Assembly: GCF_004299445.1 (NCBI RefSeq)
Contig: NZ_SCTC01000003.1
Location: forward strand, 246,303-310,302
From: Phenylobacterium sp.
GTDB taxonomy: Bacteria > Pseudomonadota > Alphaproteobacteria > Caulobacterales > Caulobacteraceae
Direction: 5' to 3'
DNA length: 64,000 nt
This document shows, piece after piece, positions 37,719-47,815 of the stretch (its first letter is position 1; each line of letters opens with the position of its first letter). The position numbers and the translations under genes were made by a program. The notes beneath the pieces are model-generated. The model was not told where the DNA came from and made no database searches. It saw only the letters and a list, made by a program, of their open reading frames with translations.

Positions 37719-39710
37719 ATGACGCCGGCGCTGTGGCCGCTTCGGCTTGTCCCGCGACGCTCGCCGACCTTCCTTGAAGGCCTGGCCGTGACCACCGTGG
37801 CCCTCGTGGCCGCGGTGGCTCTGCGGCTGCTGCTGCTCGGTCTGGAGCGTGGCCTGGGACTGTCGATCACCTATTTCCCCGCCCTGATCGCCGCGACCAT
37901 CCTGGTCGGCGCCCGCTGGGGATGGCTGCTCCTGGCGACGGCCGTGACGTTCAACCTCCTGTCGCCCAGCCCCTTCCTCACCGTTGACTTGGTGCGGCTG
38001 CAGGCCCTGTTCTGTGTCTCGGGCGCCCTGACCGTTCTGCTTTGCCAGAGCTTCCGGAGCGGCCTGCTGCGCCTGGACGAGGCGGCGGCGGGCCAGGCGG
38101 CGGCTCAGCAGACGCTGGCGGACACCGAGTCGCGCTTCCGCATGCTCGCTGACAGCGCCCCGATCCTGATGTGGGTCACCCGCACGGACGGCCGGCGAGA
38201 GTTCGCCAACAAGGCCTACGTCGACTTTCTCGCCGTACCCTATGAGGAGGCCATCGACTTCGACTGGCGCCGCGTCCTGCATCCCGACGACATGGCGCGC
38301 ATCCTCGAGGAGCAGGTCGCCGGCGAGGCGTCGCGCCGGCTGTTCACACTTGAGGCGCGGTACCGCCGCGCCGACGGCGAGTTCCGCTGGGTCCGCTCGG
38401 TGTCGCAGCCGCGCTGGGGGCCGGATGGCGCATTCCAGGGCTTCATCGGCGTGGGGTTCGACGTCAGCGACGGCAAGCGCGCCGAGGAGGATCTGCACCG
38501 CATCAACGAAATCCTCGCCGAGCGGGTGCAGGCCGCGCTGGGCGAACGCGACGAGGCCGAGGCCCAGCTCCATCGCGCCCAGAAGCTGGACGCCGTAGGC
38601 CAGCTCACCGGTGGCGTGGCGCACGACTTCAACAACCTGCTGACGGTGATCATCGGCGCCCTCGACCTGATGCAGCGCCATCCCAAGGACGAGGCGCGAC
38701 GCGAGCGGATGATCGGCGCGGCGCAGGGCGCGGCGCGGCGCGGCGAACGTCTGACCCAGCAGTTGCTGGCCTTCTCACGTCGCCAGGCGCTGAAGCCCGA
38801 GCCGGTGCAGGTCGACGCCCTGCTCAAGGACACCGAGCCCCTGCTGCGTCGCGCCGTGGGCGAAGCCGTGAACCTGGTCGTGGCCCCGGCCGCCCCCGAA
38901 TGCGTGGTCAACCTCGACCCCAGCCAGTTCGAGGCGGCTATCATGAACCTGGCGGTCAACGCCCGCGACGCCACGCCCAGCGGCGGGATGATCAGGATCG
39001 AGACCCTGCCCGTCCGGCTGGAGGCCCGCCAGGTCGAGACCCTGGAGCCCGGCGACTATCTGTGCGTGGCCGTACAAGACACCGGAGTCGGCATGGACGC
39101 CGACACCCAGGCGCGCGCCTTCGAGCCGTTCTTCACCACCAAGGCCCCCGGCCGCGGAACGGGCCTTGGCCTCAGCCAGGTTTACGGCTTCGCCCGGCAG
39201 AGCGGCGGCGCGACCACGGTCGACAGCGCGCCCGGCAAGGGCTCCTGCGTCTCCCTCTACCTGCCCCGCATCGCCGCCGGAGCCGCCGCGGCGTCAACCA
39301 CCACCGGAGCCGCGGCGGCGGCTCGCAATGGCCCATCGCTCAACGTGCTTCTCGTGGAGGACGACCTTCAGGTGGCCGAGATGGTCGACGCCATGCTCTG
39401 CGACCTGGGTCACCGCGTGCGCCGCGCCGAGCACGCCGACGCCGCGCTTTCAGTCCTGGAGACGGGCGAGGCCTTCGACCTGATGCTCACCGACCTGATC
39501 ATGCCCGGCGACAAGTCGGGCGTCGATCTGGCGCGGATTGCGGTGCGTCAGCGCCCCGGCCTGCCGGTCATCCTGTCCTCGGGCTACACGGGCGAAGTCC
39601 TGGTCGCCGCCGAAGACGCCCCTTGGCCCCTGCTCCGCAAGCCCTACGGCCCCGACCAGCTGGCCGCCGCGATCGCCGAGGTCACCGCGCCTGCGCCCAG
39701 CGAGACGTAG
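37719..39710 (+). CDS. Hybrid sensor histidine kinase (membrane, PAS, HisKA, HATPase, receiver)
   Basis: A 663-residue membrane kinase. An N-terminal helical bundle at about 20-112 resembles DUF4118 ([24 protein letters not shown]). PAS spans about 138-250, HisKA follows with GGVAHDFNN (acceptor His302), HATPase spans roughly 400-520 (N box [15 protein letters not shown]1 DTGVGMD, G2 [11 protein letters not shown]), and a C-terminal receiver domain with acceptor Asp in [11 protein letters not shown] lies at about 545-655. It is a self-contained hybrid kinase needing an external phosphotransfer partner. Signal unknown. ATG 37719 is chosen; the frame is open further upstream. Confidence 0.93.
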   Translation: MTPALWPLRLVPRRSPTFLEGLAVTTVALVAAVALRLLLLGLERGLGLSITYFPALIAATILVGARWGWLLLATAVTFNLLSPSPFLTVDLVRLQALFCVSGALTVLLCQSFRSGLLRLDEAAAGQAAAQQTLADTESRFRMLADSAPILMWVTRTDGRREFANKAYVDFLAVPYEEAIDFDWRRVLHPDDMARILEEQVAGEASRRLFTLEARYRRADGEFRWVRSVSQPRWGPDGAFQGFIGVGFDVSDGKRAEEDLHRINEILAERVQAALGERDEAEAQLHRAQKLDAVGQLTGGVAHDFNNLLTVIIGALDLMQRHPKDEARRERMIGAAQGAARRGERLTQQLLAFSRRQALKPEPVQVDALLKDTEPLLRRAVGEAVNLVVAPAAPECVVNLDPSQFEAAIMNLAVNARDATPSGGMIRIETLPVRLEARQVETLEPGDYLCVAVQDTGVGMDADTQARAFEPFFTTKAPGRGTGLGLSQVYGFARQSGGATTVDSAPGKGSCVSLYLPRIAAGAAAASTTTGAAAAARNGPSLNVLLVEDDLQVAEMVDAMLCDLGHRVRRAEHADAALSVLETGEAFDLMLTDLIMPGDKSGVDLARIAVRQRPGLPVILSSGYTGEVLVAAEDAPWPLLRKPYGPDQLAAAIAEVTAPAPSET

Positions 39711-39835
39711 ACTTCCTGTCCCACGCCTTGGCAGAGGGAGGCCGCAGACGTCGCGACGCCCGCCCCCCGCGCGCATTTCAACTCTCCCGCGAAAAGCCAC
39801 TTGCGCGTCGCTACGTCAGCCCCATATAGTGGTTA

Positions 39836-39850
39836 TGCTCCAAGTGAGCA
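39836..39850. promoter_or_regulatory. nadA operator candidate, distal copy
   Basis: TGCTC-CAAGT-GAGCA, an inverted repeat with 5-bp arms, 80-94 bases before the nadA ATG. Matches the proximal copy at 39901-39917. An alphaproteobacterial NadQ-type repressor is the likely reader (recollection, not verified). Confidence 0.6.
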
Positions 39851-39852
39851 AA

Positions 39853-39890
39853 AGCGCCGGAGCCCGTTAAGCCCCAGGCGCTCTCTTTTA
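39853..39890 (+). promoter_or_regulatory. Hairpin between the nadA operators
   Basis: AGCGCC (39853-39858) pairs with GGCGCT (39877-39882), with an 18-base loop, followed by CTCTTTTA. Could be a weak terminator for upstream transcription or a leader element. Confidence 0.35.
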
Positions 39891-39900
39891 GGCCTGAGAA

Positions 39901-39917
39901 ATGCTCACTTTGAGCAT
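39901..39917. promoter_or_regulatory. nadA operator candidate, proximal copy
   Basis: ATGCTC-ACTTT-GAGCAT, a 17-bp near-perfect palindrome ending just before the nadA ribosome site (AAGGAGGG at 39918-39925). With the copy 66 bases upstream it would flank a promoter. Confidence 0.65.
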
Positions 39918-39929
39918 AAGGAGGGTTCC

Positions 39930-41015
39930 ATGGCCGCCGACGGGTTCCAGTTCGCGTTCACGCCTGATGTCCAGGCTCAGACCGCTCCCGCATGGGAGAA
40001 GGTCAAGCACCACGTCACGCCCATGGAGTGGCGCCTGCAAGCTCCGCTCATCGCCGAGATCAACCGGCTGAAGCGCGAGAAGGACGCCGTCATCCTCGCC
40101 CACAACTACATGACGCCCGAGATCTTCCACGGCGTGGGCGACTATGTGGGCGACAGCCTGGGCCTGGCCAAGGAGGCCGCCCGCTCGGACGCCAAGATCA
40201 TCGTACAGGCCGGCGTGCACTTCATGGCCGAGACCTCCAAGATCCTGTCGCCGGAAAAGCGCATCCTGATCCCCGACCTTCGCGCCGGCTGCTCGCTGGC
40301 CAGCTCGATCACGGGCGCCGACGTGCGTCTGATCAAGCAGCGCTATCCCGGCCTGCCGGTGGTCACCTATGTGAACACGACCGCCGACGTGAAGGCCGAG
40401 ACCGACATCTGCTGCACCAGCGCCAACGCCGTGCAGGTGGTGGAAGAAGCCGCGCGCCTATGGGGCGTCGACCGGGTCATCCTGATCCCCGACGAGTTCC
40501 TGGCCCGCAACGTGGCCCGTCAGACCGACATCAAGATCATCGCCTGGCAGGGCCGCTGCGAGGTGCACGAGCGCTTCACGGCCGCCGACATCCTGGAGCT
40601 CAAGGCCGCCTACCCCGACGCGGAGGTCCTGGCGCACCCCGAGTGCCCGGCCGAAGTGCTGGAGGTCTCGGACTTCGCCGGCTCGACGGCTGCGATGAAC
40701 GACTACGTGATCCAGCGCAAGCCCAAGCGCGTGGTGCTGATCACCGAGTGCTCGATGGCCGACAACGTCGCCGCCGACGCGCCGTTCACCGAGTTCGTGC
40801 GTCCGTGCAACCTGTGCCCGCACATGAAGATGATCACGCTGGAGAATATCTACGAGGCGCTGCGGCACGACCGCTACGAGGTGACCGTCGACCCGGCGAT
40901 CGCAGAGCGGGCGAGACTGGCCGTCCAGCGGATGGTCGACCTGCCGCCCCCGGCGAAGCCCGCCCGCTACGACCTCGTGAAGGCCCGCCACCATGTGGAT
41001 GTGGAGCTGATCTGA
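39930..41015 (+). CDS. nadA: Quinolinate synthase A
   Basis: A 361-residue [4Fe-4S] enzyme making quinolinate from iminoaspartate and dihydroxyacetone phosphate, the second step of de novo NAD synthesis. Signatures are [47 protein letters not shown] (cluster Cys), [38 protein letters not shown] and [15 protein letters not shown] (cluster Cys). The ATG at 39930 follows AAGGAGGG. Two palindromic sites lie just upstream. The next gene starts one base after the stop. Confidence 0.97.
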   Translation: MAADGFQFAFTPDVQAQTAPAWEKVKHHVTPMEWRLQAPLIAEINRLKREKDAVILAHNYMTPEIFHGVGDYVGDSLGLAKEAARSDAKIIVQAGVHFMAETSKILSPEKRILIPDLRAGCSLASSITGADVRLIKQRYPGLPVVTYVNTTADVKAETDICCTSANAVQVVEEAARLWGVDRVILIPDEFLARNVARQTDIKIIAWQGRCEVHERFTAADILELKAAYPDAEVLAHPECPAEVLEVSDFAGSTAAMNDYVIQRKPKRVVLITECSMADNVAADAPFTEFVRPCNLCPHMKMITLENIYEALRHDRYEVTVDPAIAERARLAVQRMVDLPPPAKPARYDLVKARHHVDVELI

Positions 41016-41016
41016 C

Positions 41017-41478
41017 GTGAGCTACGACCCGGTCATCACGACCGTGGCGGCCCAACCTCTCGCGGCCGTCACGGCCCGCGTTCGCCCCGAGCACATGGGC
41101 GCGGTCGTGTTCAAGGCGCTGGACTCGGTCCACGCGGCGCTGCGCACGGGCGACTACGGCCCCTACTGGGGCGACGTGGTGCTGTGCGAGGGCGAGGATG
41201 ACAACGGGGTCCTGGACCTGCGCATCGGCGTGGGCCTGGCCCGGCCCTTTCCGGGCGTCGGCGCCGTCGCGCCCTGGAGCACGCCGGCCGGCGAAGCGGT
41301 GCAGGTCACGCACACGGGCGCGTGGTCGCAGCGCGGCGCGGCCCACGCGGCCGCCCGGGACGCGGCCGCGCACATGGGCCGCGATCTGACCGGCGTGCAC
41401 TGGGAAGTCTACGGCGCCTTCGACCTGGCCGCCCGCACCCGCCCCACCGACGTGTTCTACGAGGCGACCCATGGCTGA
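41017..41478 (+). CDS. GyrI-like / effector-binding-domain protein inside the nad operon
   Basis: A 153-residue protein with the AraC effector-binding (GyrI-like small-molecule-binding) fold: VAAQPLAAVTARVRPEHMGAVVFKALDSVHAAL at the start, a GPYWGDVVLCEGEDDNG strand, LARPFPG, and VQVTHTGAWSQRGAAHAAARDAAAHMG, ending VHWEVYGAFDLAARTRPTDVFYEA. No DNA-binding domain is attached. It starts with GTG one base after nadA and overlaps nadB by 8 bp, so it is made with the NAD enzymes and may sense a pathway metabolite (inference). Confidence 0.75.
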   Translation: MSYDPVITTVAAQPLAAVTARVRPEHMGAVVFKALDSVHAALRTGDYGPYWGDVVLCEGEDDNGVLDLRIGVGLARPFPGVGAVAPWSTPAGEAVQVTHTGAWSQRGAAHAAARDAAAHMGRDLTGVHWEVYGAFDLAARTRPTDVFYEATHG

Positions 41479-42979
41479 GCGCCTGAACCATGACGGCGTG
41501 ATCGTCGTCGGCGCCGGCCTCGCGGGGCTCGCCGCGGCGATGTCGGCCGCGCCCGCCCGCGTGCTGCTGATCACCGACGCGCCGCTGAACAGCGGCTGCT
41601 CCTCGGCCTGGGCCCAAGGCGGGGTCGCCGCCGCCCTCAGCGCCGACGACACGCCCGAACTGCACGCCGCCGACACCATCGCCGCCGGCGCGGGTCTCGT
41701 CGTGCCCGAGGTCGCCCACCTGCTGGCCGAGGAGGGCCCCGAGGCGGTCCGCTGGCTGGCCGGCCTGGGCGCGCCGTTCGACCGCACGCCCGCCGGCGCC
41801 TTCGCCCAGAGCCTGGAGGCCGCCCACTCGCGCGCCCGCGTGGCCCGGGTGAAGGGCGACCAGGCCGGCAAGGCGATCATGCAGGCGGTCACCGTGGCCG
41901 CCCTGGCCTCGCCCCACATCGAGATGCGCACGGGCTGGAAGCTGGCCGGCCTGCTGCAGGACGCGACCGGCCGCGTGCGCGGCGTCGTGGTGCGGCAGGG
42001 CGCCGAGCTGATCGAGATCACCGCCCGCGCCGTGATCCTGGCGACCGGAGGCATCGGCGGCCTCTACGCCGTCACCACCACGCCGGCCGAGCTGAAGGGC
42101 GAGGGCCTGGCCTTCGCCGCCCTCGCTGGCGCGACTATCGCCGACCCCGAGTTCGTGCAGTTCCACCCCACGGCCATCGACATCGGCCGCGACCCCGCCC
42201 CGCTGGCCACCGAGGCCCTGCGCGGCGAGGGCGCCAAGCTGATCGGCGCCGACGGTCAGCCGTTCATGGCCCGCTACCACAAGGACGCCGAACTGGCGCC
42301 GCGCGACGTGGTGGCCCGCGCCATCCATGCCGAGCGCATGGCGGGTCGCGGCGCGTTCCTGGATGCGCGAGAGGCCGTGGGCGGGCATTTCCCGGACGAG
42401 TTTCCCGCCGTCTTCGCCGCTTGCATGGGCGGTGGCGTCGATCCGCGGGTGCAGCCGATCCCGGTCGCGCCCGCCTGCCACTACCACATGGGCGGCATCG
42501 CCACCGATGCGCATGCCCGCACCACCCTGCCCGGCCTGCTCGCCGCCGGCGAGTGCGCCTCAACCGGGGTGCATGGCGCCAACCGCCTGGCGTCCAACTC
42601 GCTGCTGGAGGCCGCCGTTTTCGGCCGCCGCGCCGGTCACACCGCCCGCGAGACGACCGCCGCGACCGGTCCGCTGGTCCGCGCCGCCGTCGCGCCCGAA
42701 CTCCCGGCTCCGGCCCTGGCGGTCTTGCGCCAGGCGATGAGCCGCGACGCCGGCGTGGTGCGCGACGCCGCAGGTCTCACCCGGCTGGCCGACCAGATCG
42801 ACGCCCTCCAGGCCAAGCATGGGTGCGCCGCGCCCCTGGTCGCCGCCCGGCTGGTGGCCGAGGCGGCCCTGGCCCGCCGAGAGAGCCGGGGCGGCCACTT
42901 CCGCGCCGACTATCCCGCCACCGCCCATCCCGAACGCACCTTCGTCACCGCCGCGGAACGCGCGTGTCAGGCCGCCTGA
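41471..42979 (+). CDS. nadB: L-aspartate oxidase
   Basis: A 502-residue FAD enzyme oxidising L-aspartate to iminoaspartate, the first step of de novo NAD synthesis. It has the dinucleotide loop IVVGAGLAGLAAAMSAA, SGCSSAWAQGGVAAAL, VRGVVVRQGAELIEITARAVILATGGIGGLYA, FVQFHPTAID, ACHYHMGGIATDAHARTTLPGLLAAGECASTGVHGANRLASNSLLEA, and a C-terminal helical domain ending ESRGGHFRADYP. Length is typical. It overlaps the GyrI-like gene by 8 bp and ends convergently with the membrane gene by 13 bp. Confidence 0.97.
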   Translation: MAERLNHDGVIVVGAGLAGLAAAMSAAPARVLLITDAPLNSGCSSAWAQGGVAAALSADDTPELHAADTIAAGAGLVVPEVAHLLAEEGPEAVRWLAGLGAPFDRTPAGAFAQSLEAAHSRARVARVKGDQAGKAIMQAVTVAALASPHIEMRTGWKLAGLLQDATGRVRGVVVRQGAELIEITARAVILATGGIGGLYAVTTTPAELKGEGLAFAALAGATIADPEFVQFHPTAIDIGRDPAPLATEALRGEGAKLIGADGQPFMARYHKDAELAPRDVVARAIHAERMAGRGAFLDAREAVGGHFPDEFPAVFAACMGGGVDPRVQPIPVAPACHYHMGGIATDAHARTTLPGLLAAGECASTGVHGANRLASNSLLEAAVFGRRAGHTARETTAATGPLVRAAVAPELPAPALAVLRQAMSRDAGVVRDAAGLTRLADQIDALQAKHGCAAPLVAARLVAEAALARRESRGGHFRADYPATAHPERTFVTAAERACQAA

Positions 42980-43560
42980 GCCCGCACCCGCCCCTTCAGC
43001 GCCGCGGCGATCCGCAGGCCCAGCGCCAGCACGATCAGGGCCACCGCCGGGATCGCCAGCGCGGGCTTGATCGGGATGCGGCTGACATAGCTGTTGGCGA
43101 AGATCACCAGCACCCACCAGCCCCCGGTGGCGTGCAGCAGCTTCCATCGCGCGAGGCCCAGCCAGCGCTGCGCGGCGTTGTTCGACGTCAGCGCCATCAG
43201 CGCGATCATCACATAGGCCCCGCCGCCCAGCAGCCAGACGAACAGTGGGCGGGTCTGGCCGAACTGCGACACAGCCACGACCACGAAACCCAGGTGCACG
43301 AAGTGGTTGGCTGCGAACGCAAGGCCGATGGCCCGCCGGCGGCGCAGCAGCGCCGTGCGCCACCCGCCCGGCCACAGCTTCGCCAGCGACGAGGCGCTCC
43401 AGGCGGCGATGAAGAACGGGAACGCCCAGCGGGCCGTGATCGCCGTCCCCGCCAGCACGCCCTTCTCGGTGTAGCCGCCGTACGCCTCCGTAAAGGCCAG
43501 ACCCAAGGCCAGCCCGATCAGAGCCGCGCCGGAAACCATCGCCCACGTGGGAAGCCGCAT
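42967..43560 (-). CDS. Integral membrane protein, unknown function
   Basis: A 197-residue protein with about 6 membrane helices. It carries conserved-looking LAAFAANHFVHLGFVVVAVSQFGQTRPLFVWLLGGG-like helix pairs with His residues (NHFVH; LLHATGGWW), recalling di-haem ferric-reductase-like or DUF-type membrane proteins; assignment is weak. The ATG at 43560 has AAGGGA nine bases upstream and is preferred over an ATG at 43578 that lies in the palindrome. It is transcribed opposite to nadB, and diverges from tetR. Confidence 0.7.
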   Translation of the reverse strand: MRLPTWAMVSGAALIGLALGLAFTEAYGGYTEKGVLAGTAITARWAFPFFIAAWSASSLAKLWPGGWRTALLRRRRAIGLAFAANHFVHLGFVVVAVSQFGQTRPLFVWLLGGGAYVMIALMALTSNNAAQRWLGLARWKLLHATGGWWVLVIFANSYVSRIPIKPALAIPAVALIVLALGLRIAAALKGRVRAQAA

Positions 43561-43575
43561 ATCCAAGTCCCTTGT

Positions 43576-43610
43576 CATACTCTCAGTATGATCGTCATAC
43601 CGAGAGTATG
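43576..43610. promoter_or_regulatory. 35-bp palindromic operator between membrane gene and tetR
   Basis: CATACTCTC (43576-43584) mirrors GAGAGTATG (43602-43610), with GTATGA (43586-43591) mirroring TCATAC (43595-43600) inside. About 30 of 35 positions agree with the reverse complement. It is a strong candidate for the TetR protein's own operator. Confidence 0.7.
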
Positions 43611-44222
43611 ATGTCAACGGTCCCGCTCACCAACCGCGACCGGCTGGTCGCCCAGGCGCGCCGTCTGTTCGCCGAAAACGGCTATGCGGCGGTGTCGGTG
43701 GACGAGGTCGCGGCGGCGGCCGGGCTGACCAAGGGCGCGGTCTACTATCAGTTCAAGGACAAGACCGACCTGTTCCGTGCCGCCTGCGAGGCGGTGATGG
43801 CCGACGTGGCCAAGTACGTCGATCTCTCCACCATGGCCGAGAGCCCGCACCCGCTGGAGGAGATCATCGTCGGCGGCTCCAAGATGTTCGACGCCTACGA
43901 GGCGGCCGATGCGCGCCGGCTGCTGCTGATCGACGGGCCCTCGGTGCTGGGCTTCCAGCAGTGGATCACACTGCAGGAGCCGGTCTGCATCGGCCTCATC
44001 GCCCACGCCATGGGTCACCTGGCCGAGGCCGGCCTGCTGGACGAGGCCGTTGTGCCCACCCTCTCGCACCTGGTGTTCGGCGCCTTCGTGCAGGGCGCGC
44101 TCAGGATCGCCGTCGCCGCCGATCCGGCCGCCGCCAGTCTGGAAGTTCGCGCCGCCACCCTCACCCTGATCCGCGGCTTCCTCGCGGGTATCGCCCTGTC
44201 CAAGCCCACGGCCCCGTCATGA
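43608..44222 (+). CDS. TetR-family regulator
   Basis: A 204-residue regulator. The N-terminal helix-turn-helix is [43 protein letters not shown], the TetR signature. The C-terminal ligand domain is helical ([30 protein letters not shown]). Two tandem ATGs (43608, 43611) lie at the end of a palindrome, so the transcript may be leaderless. The stop overlaps the nadC start (ATGA), coupling it to nadC. The likely targets are itself and the divergent membrane gene; control of nadC would be incidental or purposeful. Confidence 0.92.
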   Translation: MMSTVPLTNRDRLVAQARRLFAENGYAAVSVDEVAAAAGLTKGAVYYQFKDKTDLFRAACEAVMADVAKYVDLSTMAESPHPLEEIIVGGSKMFDAYEAADARRLLLIDGPSVLGFQQWITLQEPVCIGLIAHAMGHLAEAGLLDEAVVPTLSHLVFGAFVQGALRIAVAADPAAASLEVRAATLTLIRGFLAGIALSKPTAPS

Positions 44223-45085
44223 CCCCATTCCCGACCATCGAACCCCTTCCCGACCTGATCGTGGCGCCTGTCGTCCGCGCCGCGCTGGCCGAGGATCTGG
44301 GTCGCGCCGGCGACATCACCGCCCAGGCCTGCGTCCCCGCCGACGCCCGGCTCACCGCCGACTTCGCGGCCCGCCGCGGCGGCGTTGTCTCAGGGCTGAG
44401 CTGCATCCGCCTGGCCCTGGCCGAGCTGGATCCGGCCGCGACGTTTCACGCGCTCGCCGTGGACGGCCATGTCGTTCCCGCCGGCACCGCGCTGGCCCGC
44501 GTCAGCGGCAACGCACGCGCGATCCTCACCGCCGAGCGCACCGCGCTGAACCTGCTGGGCCGTATGTGCGGCATCGCCACGCTGACCCAGGACTACGTCG
44601 ACGCCGTCGCCGGCACGAAGGCCCGGATCACCGACACGCGAAAGACCACGCCGGGGCTGCGCGCGCTGGAGAAGTACGCCGTGCGCTGCGGCGGCGGGGT
44701 GAACCACCGCTTCGGCCTGGATGACGCCATCCTGATCAAGGACAACCACGTGGCCGCCTGTGGCTCGGTCGGCGAAGCCGTGCGCCGCGCCAAGGCCTTT
44801 GCCGGTCATCTGGTGAAGGTGGAGGTCGAGGTCGACACCCTGGTCCAACTCCAGGAGGCGCTCGCCTGCGATCCCGATGTGATCATGCTGGACAACTTCA
44901 GCCTGGCCGACCTGCGAGAGGCGGTGGTGATCACCGGCGGACGCGTGACCCTGGAGGCCTCGGGCGGCGTCACGCTCGAGACCGTCCGCGCCATCGCCGA
45001 GACCGGTGTCGACGTCATCAGCGTCGGCGCCCTGACCCATTCGGCCAAGGTGCTGGACATCGGCCTGGACGCGGTCGGCGAGTAG
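44219..45085 (+). CDS. nadC: Nicotinate-nucleotide pyrophosphorylase (carboxylating)
   Basis: A 288-residue quinolinate phosphoribosyltransferase, forming nicotinate mononucleotide from quinolinate and PRPP. Hallmarks are [121 protein letters not shown] and [31 protein letters not shown]. Length is normal. It overlaps the tetR stop by 4 bp; nadA and nadB are 1.2-4.3 kb upstream on the same strand. Confidence 0.97.
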   Translation: MTPFPTIEPLPDLIVAPVVRAALAEDLGRAGDITAQACVPADARLTADFAARRGGVVSGLSCIRLALAELDPAATFHALAVDGHVVPAGTALARVSGNARAILTAERTALNLLGRMCGIATLTQDYVDAVAGTKARITDTRKTTPGLRALEKYAVRCGGGVNHRFGLDDAILIKDNHVAACGSVGEAVRRAKAFAGHLVKVEVEVDTLVQLQEALACDPDVIMLDNFSLADLREAVVITGGRVTLEASGGVTLETVRAIAETGVDVISVGALTHSAKVLDIGLDAVGE

Positions 45086-45206
45086 CAGCCCACGGAAAAC
45101 AGGGCTCGGCCGGAGCCGATCCACCACGCGGCGGGATCATCAACCGGGCGGCGCGATAGGTTTCGGGTATTGGCAGGCGTGGCGAGCCTGGGCTCTAGTC
45201 GCCGCC

Positions 45207-45731
45207 ATGCTCAAGCCCTCGCTCATCGCGGCCGCCGCGCTCGCCGCCTCCGTCGCCCAAGCTCAGCCGGCCGCCGGCTACCCGAAGATCGTGCCGTCGC
45301 CCGGCGGCCACGTGGTGATCCACAGCCCCGGCGCACAGCGCAACTACGACGCCTACAAGTTCGCACCCGCGCGCCGGGCCGGTGACTTCCTCTACATCTC
45401 GGGCGTGATCGCCGGGCCCTACGGCAAGCCGCCGACAGACCATGCGGCGTTCACCGAACAGGTCCGGGGCGCATTCCGTTCGATCGATCAGATGCTGAAG
45501 GCCGACGGCGCGACATTCGCCGACGTGGTGATGATCAACACCTTCCATGTCTGGGACGGCCCCGGCTTCAAGGGTACGCGCGACGAGCAGTTCGCCGCCT
45601 TCGCCAAGGCCAAGGACGAGTTCATGCCGCCGCCTCATCCGGCCTGGACCGCGGTGGGCACGACGGGCCTGCTGGCCGACGACGGCGTCGTCGAGATCCA
45701 GATGATCGCCTACGCGCCGCGGAAGAAGTGA
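45207..45731 (+). CDS. Exported RidA/YjgF-family protein
   Basis: A 174-residue protein with an N-terminal signal peptide (MLKPSLIAAAALAASVAQA) and a RidA-fold domain: YKFAPARRAGDFLYISGVIAGPYGK, EQVRGAFRSIDQMLKADGATFADVVMINTFHVWD, HPAWTAVGTTGLLADDGVVEIQMIAYAPR. Classical RidA deaminates reactive imines in the cytosol; the active-site Arg of that group is not evident near the end, so the exported form probably has another role. It stands alone between nadC and the chemoreceptor. Confidence 0.87.
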   Translation: MLKPSLIAAAALAASVAQAQPAAGYPKIVPSPGGHVVIHSPGAQRNYDAYKFAPARRAGDFLYISGVIAGPYGKPPTDHAAFTEQVRGAFRSIDQMLKADGATFADVVMINTFHVWDGPGFKGTRDEQFAAFAKAKDEFMPPPHPAWTAVGTTGLLADDGVVEIQMIAYAPRKK

Positions 45732-45750
45732 AGAGGGGCGGCCTTCTCCC

Positions 45751-47595
45751 CTACCCCGCCATGCGGAGCGGCTGAGCCGTCTCGATCGCGCGGCGGCCGG
45801 CGCCGGGGTGCACCTTGAAGGCCTGGACCAGGCGGGTCAGTTCGCTGGCCTGGCGTGAGAGCGTGTGGCTGGCGGCCGTGCTCTCTTCCACCATGGCGGC
45901 GTTCTGCTGGGTGGTTGTGTCCATCTGGTTGATGGCCGTGTTCACCTGGCCCAGGGCCGAGGCCTGCTCGCGCGCCGAGGCGGCGATCTCGCGGACCAGG
46001 ACGGCGATCTGGCTGAACTGTTCGAAGATCTGATGCAGCGCCTGGCCAGTCTGGTCCACCAGTTCGACGCCCGCGCCCACCTGTTCCGACGAGGCCGAGA
46101 TCAGCGACTTGATCTCCTTGGCGGCCTCGGCCGAGCGCTGAGCCAGGGCGCGGACTTCCGAGGCCACGACCGCGAAGCCCTTGCCCGCGTCGCCGGCGCG
46201 CGCCGCCTCGACGCCGGCGTTCAGCGCCAGCAGGTTGGTCTGGAACGCGATCTCGTCGATCACGCCGATGATCTGCCCGATCTGGCCCGAGGAGGCCGAG
46301 ATCTCGCCCATCGCCGACACCGCGCGGCCCACCACGGCGGTGGAGGCCTCGGCGCTGGCGCGGGCTTCGTTCACCACCGCGTCGGCGGCCTGGGCGCCAT
46401 CGGCGGTCTTGCGCACCGTGGCGGTGATCTGGTCCAGCGCCGCGGCGGTCTCTTCCAGGGTGGCCGCCTGGGCCTCGGTGCGCCGCGACAGATTGTCGGC
46501 GGCCTGGCTGATCTCACCGGCGCCCGAGGTGATGGCGCCCGAGCCATCCACGATCTGACCCAGGGTGCGCTCAAGGTTGGAGACCGCGGTGTTGAAGTCC
46601 TTCCGCAGTTCCTCGTAGCTCCCCTGGAAGGCGTCCGTGATGCGATAGGTCAGGTCGCCGGACGACAGGCGCGACAGGCCCAGGGCCAAGGCCTGCACAA
46701 CGGCGGCCTGCTCGGCCTGGGCGCGCGCGCGCTCCGACTCGGCCTGACCGCGTTGCCGTTCAGCGTCGGCGGCAGAGTCCTCGGCCTTCCGCTCCAGTTG
46801 GATCCGCGCCAGCGCGCCGTCCTTGAAGCTCAGCACGGCCTGGGCCATGGCGCCCACCTCGTCCTTGCGGTCGGTGGCGGGCACCTCGACGTCGTTGTCG
46901 CCCGCGGCCAGACGGCGCATCACCGTGGTCATCGCCCGCACGGGGTCGGCGATCGAGCGGGCCAGGATCACGCCCGCGGCCAGAGCCAGGGCCGCCAGCA
47001 GGGCCACCCCGACGATCAAGCCGATCGTCACACGCTGCAGTGCGGCGGCCTGGGCGGCGGCTTCGCGTTTCAGGGTCTCGGCGGCCGCTTCGTCGATGGC
47101 GCCGATAGCGTCTTCGACTGCCTCGATGGCCTTGTCGGCCACGCCGTCATGGCTGACCAGGGCGACGCCTTCCGCGCGGGTCGCCGGATCGGAGCCCAGT
47201 TGAATGCCGACGTTCAGCGCCACCTTCTCATAGTTCGCGAACGCCGCCTCGGCCTTGACCACCCGCGCCGTCGCCGCAGCATCGCCCTGGGCCAGGGCCT
47301 CCAGGGTCTTCATCGCCTCGAAGAACTTGACCTTGTGAACCTCATTGATGCGCTTGACGTAGTAGGCGTCGCCCGACAGCAGGAAACCCCGCAGCGAGTT
47401 CTCCTGGCGGGCCAGCCGGAACGTCGCATCCACCGCCGCTGACAGCGCCTGCTGGGCGCGGTCCGTACGGGCGACCGAGGCCTGCAGCGAAACATTGTTC
47501 AGGTAGAGGCCCATGCCGCCCACGGCGATCGTCGCCAGCATTCCGCCGAAGACGAACACAAGCTTGGCCGAAATCGAGAGGTTCCGAAAATTCAC
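45751..47595 (-). CDS. Methyl-accepting chemotaxis protein
   Basis: A 614-residue chemoreceptor: first membrane helix at about 9-30, a periplasmic helical sensor ([31 protein letters not shown]3/4HB-like) up to about 180, a second helix near 183-208, then HAMP and a second HAMP-like region. The C-terminal signalling domain has the hairpin tip [54 protein letters not shown]. The signal relays to CheA/CheW. The GTG at 47595 follows AGGAACGCC; an upstream TTG is less likely. Receptor specificity is unknown. Confidence 0.93.
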   Translation of the reverse strand: MNFRNLSISAKLVFVFGGMLATIAVGGMGLYLNNVSLQASVARTDRAQQALSAAVDATFRLARQENSLRGFLLSGDAYYVKRINEVHKVKFFEAMKTLEALAQGDAAATARVVKAEAAFANYEKVALNVGIQLGSDPATRAEGVALVSHDGVADKAIEAVEDAIGAIDEAAAETLKREAAAQAAALQRVTIGLIVGVALLAALALAAGVILARSIADPVRAMTTVMRRLAAGDNDVEVPATDRKDEVGAMAQAVLSFKDGALARIQLERKAEDSAADAERQRGQAESERARAQAEQAAVVQALALGLSRLSSGDLTYRITDAFQGSYEELRKDFNTAVSNLERTLGQIVDGSGAITSGAGEISQAADNLSRRTEAQAATLEETAAALDQITATVRKTADGAQAADAVVNEARASAEASTAVVGRAVSAMGEISASSGQIGQIIGVIDEIAFQTNLLALNAGVEAARAGDAGKGFAVVASEVRALAQRSAEAAKEIKSLISASSEQVGAGVELVDQTGQALHQIFEQFSQIAVLVREIAASAREQASALGQVNTAINQMDTTTQQNAAMVEESTAASHTLSRQASELTRLVQAFKVHPGAGRRAIETAQPLRMAG

Positions 47596-47815
47596 GGGCG
47601 TTCCTGCGCGCTTGAAGTGATCGCCCACGCATGACCCATCCCTATGACCAGCCAATTAATCACGATGCGAATTATCATCGCACCCTCGACAATCCCGAAT
47701 TCCCACAATTCCCAAAATATATACTTCGGGTTGCTGTTTCTTACGCGTGAACCGCTCGTTCACCGGATGGGTCTTTAACGCTGTCACACGACGGTATGGA
47801 CCCCGGATCCCTCTG

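Noticed and set aside
45865..47442. 525-codon frame on the plus strand
   Set aside because: Mirror of the chemoreceptor gene; Arg/Gly/His-rich composition typical of a shadow frame.
47760..47815. Pho box upstream of the OprP-type porin
   Set aside because: Only one half (CTGTCAC) fits; the second half (CGGTATG) is poor, so I list it only in the porin note.
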